Shown: positions 5,758 through 5,864 of the stretch, piece by piece | Layout of the letters: every line of letters starts with the position of its first letter | Position numbering within the stretch: the stretch's first letter is position 1 | Assembly: GCA_036272735.1 (NCBI GenBank) | Contig: DATAYF010000129.1 | Coordinates: 1 to 5,864, forward strand | Length of the DNA stretch: 5,864 bases | Direction: 5' to 3' | Source: DATAYF01 sp036272735 | GTDB taxonomy: Bacteria > Chloroflexota > Ktedonobacteria > Ktedonobacterales > Ktedonobacteraceae | Translations under genes and position numbers: made by a program | Notes under the pieces: generated by a model | The model's input: the letters and a program-made list of their open reading frames with translations, nothing else | What the model was told of the DNA's origin: nothing | Database searches by the model: none

Positions 5758-5864
5758 TATTACGCGCCTATGATTACAACCTCTATTCTATAGTAGAGCA
5801 TCAAGCTGAGCAGCACCGTATCTCCCACCTCTTCTACTCTACAGCGTCAGTAGACTCATAAAGT

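Larger units (their letters stand above)
5377..5864. other. Right-end stretch without a supported gene
   Basis: Short open frames exist on both strands (about 75-100 codons), but their products look like random translation: rich in Cys, Arg and Ser, with no domain and no ribosome-binding site. On the minus strand the part nearest 5377 should contain the promoter of the regulator. A TATATA lies at 5411-5416, but no good -35 box accompanies it. A small CCCAC / GTGGG hairpin is present at 5449-5462, and two stronger inverted repeats are listed separately. Confidence 0.55.

Noticed and set aside
1..5864. CRISPR array, toxin-antitoxin pair or complete mobile element
   Set aside because: There are no regularly spaced repeats, no paired small genes with ribosome-binding sites, and only a partial transposase. 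None of these can be supported.

Overview
The window looks like a piece of a Ktedonobacteria-type (Chloroflexota) genome. The main support is the large MalT-like LuxR regulator: its opening (a LLATKFF-type start, then IPRPRLVELL and SAPAGFGKTTLL) is the form I associate with the very expanded regulator family of that group. GC content is moderate, and there are several decayed gene pieces, which also fits a large, repeat-rich genome. The assignment is from recognition only, without a database search.

Layout, left to right. Positions 1-168 (+) hold the C-terminal end of an IS630-family transposase whose 5' part lies outside the window. It runs tail-to-tail into an alpha/beta hydrolase (150-1016, -), and the two coding frames overlap by 19 bp. 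Positions 1017 to about 2400 hold no convincing intact gene. This stretch has several small dyad and direct-repeat elements (1143-1309) and an eroded minus-strand frame whose start resembles the N-terminal part of a Fic-family protein (1434-1862). It also has a 22-nt tRNA 3'-end fragment followed by a hairpin terminator (1934-2006, -), and a plus-strand pseudogene interrupted by two nonsense codons that ends in a helix-turn-helix (2012-2341). I read this stretch as a gene graveyard, possibly the scar of an element that integrated at a tRNA.

The dominant gene is a 927-residue MalT/LuxR-type (LAL-like, STAND ATPase) transcriptional regulator (2440-5223, -), complete from Walker A to a C-terminal GerE/LuxR DNA-binding domain. 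Upstream, on the same strand, is a possible 38-codon reading frame with a well-spaced AAGGAG site (5260-5376). It overlaps an inverted repeat and a pair of 8-bp direct repeats, a layout that could be a regulatory leader. The last 490 bases have no gene I can support but contain two clear inverted repeats (5667-5699 and 5732-5757).

No pathway links the two intact genes: they are about 1.4 kb apart, separated by debris, and need not be co-regulated. I see no clear new multi-gene system here. The best leads are the tRNA scar with its flanking pseudogenes, the possible leader of the regulator, the 14-bp hairpin near the right end, and the missing usual catalytic histidine of the hydrolase.
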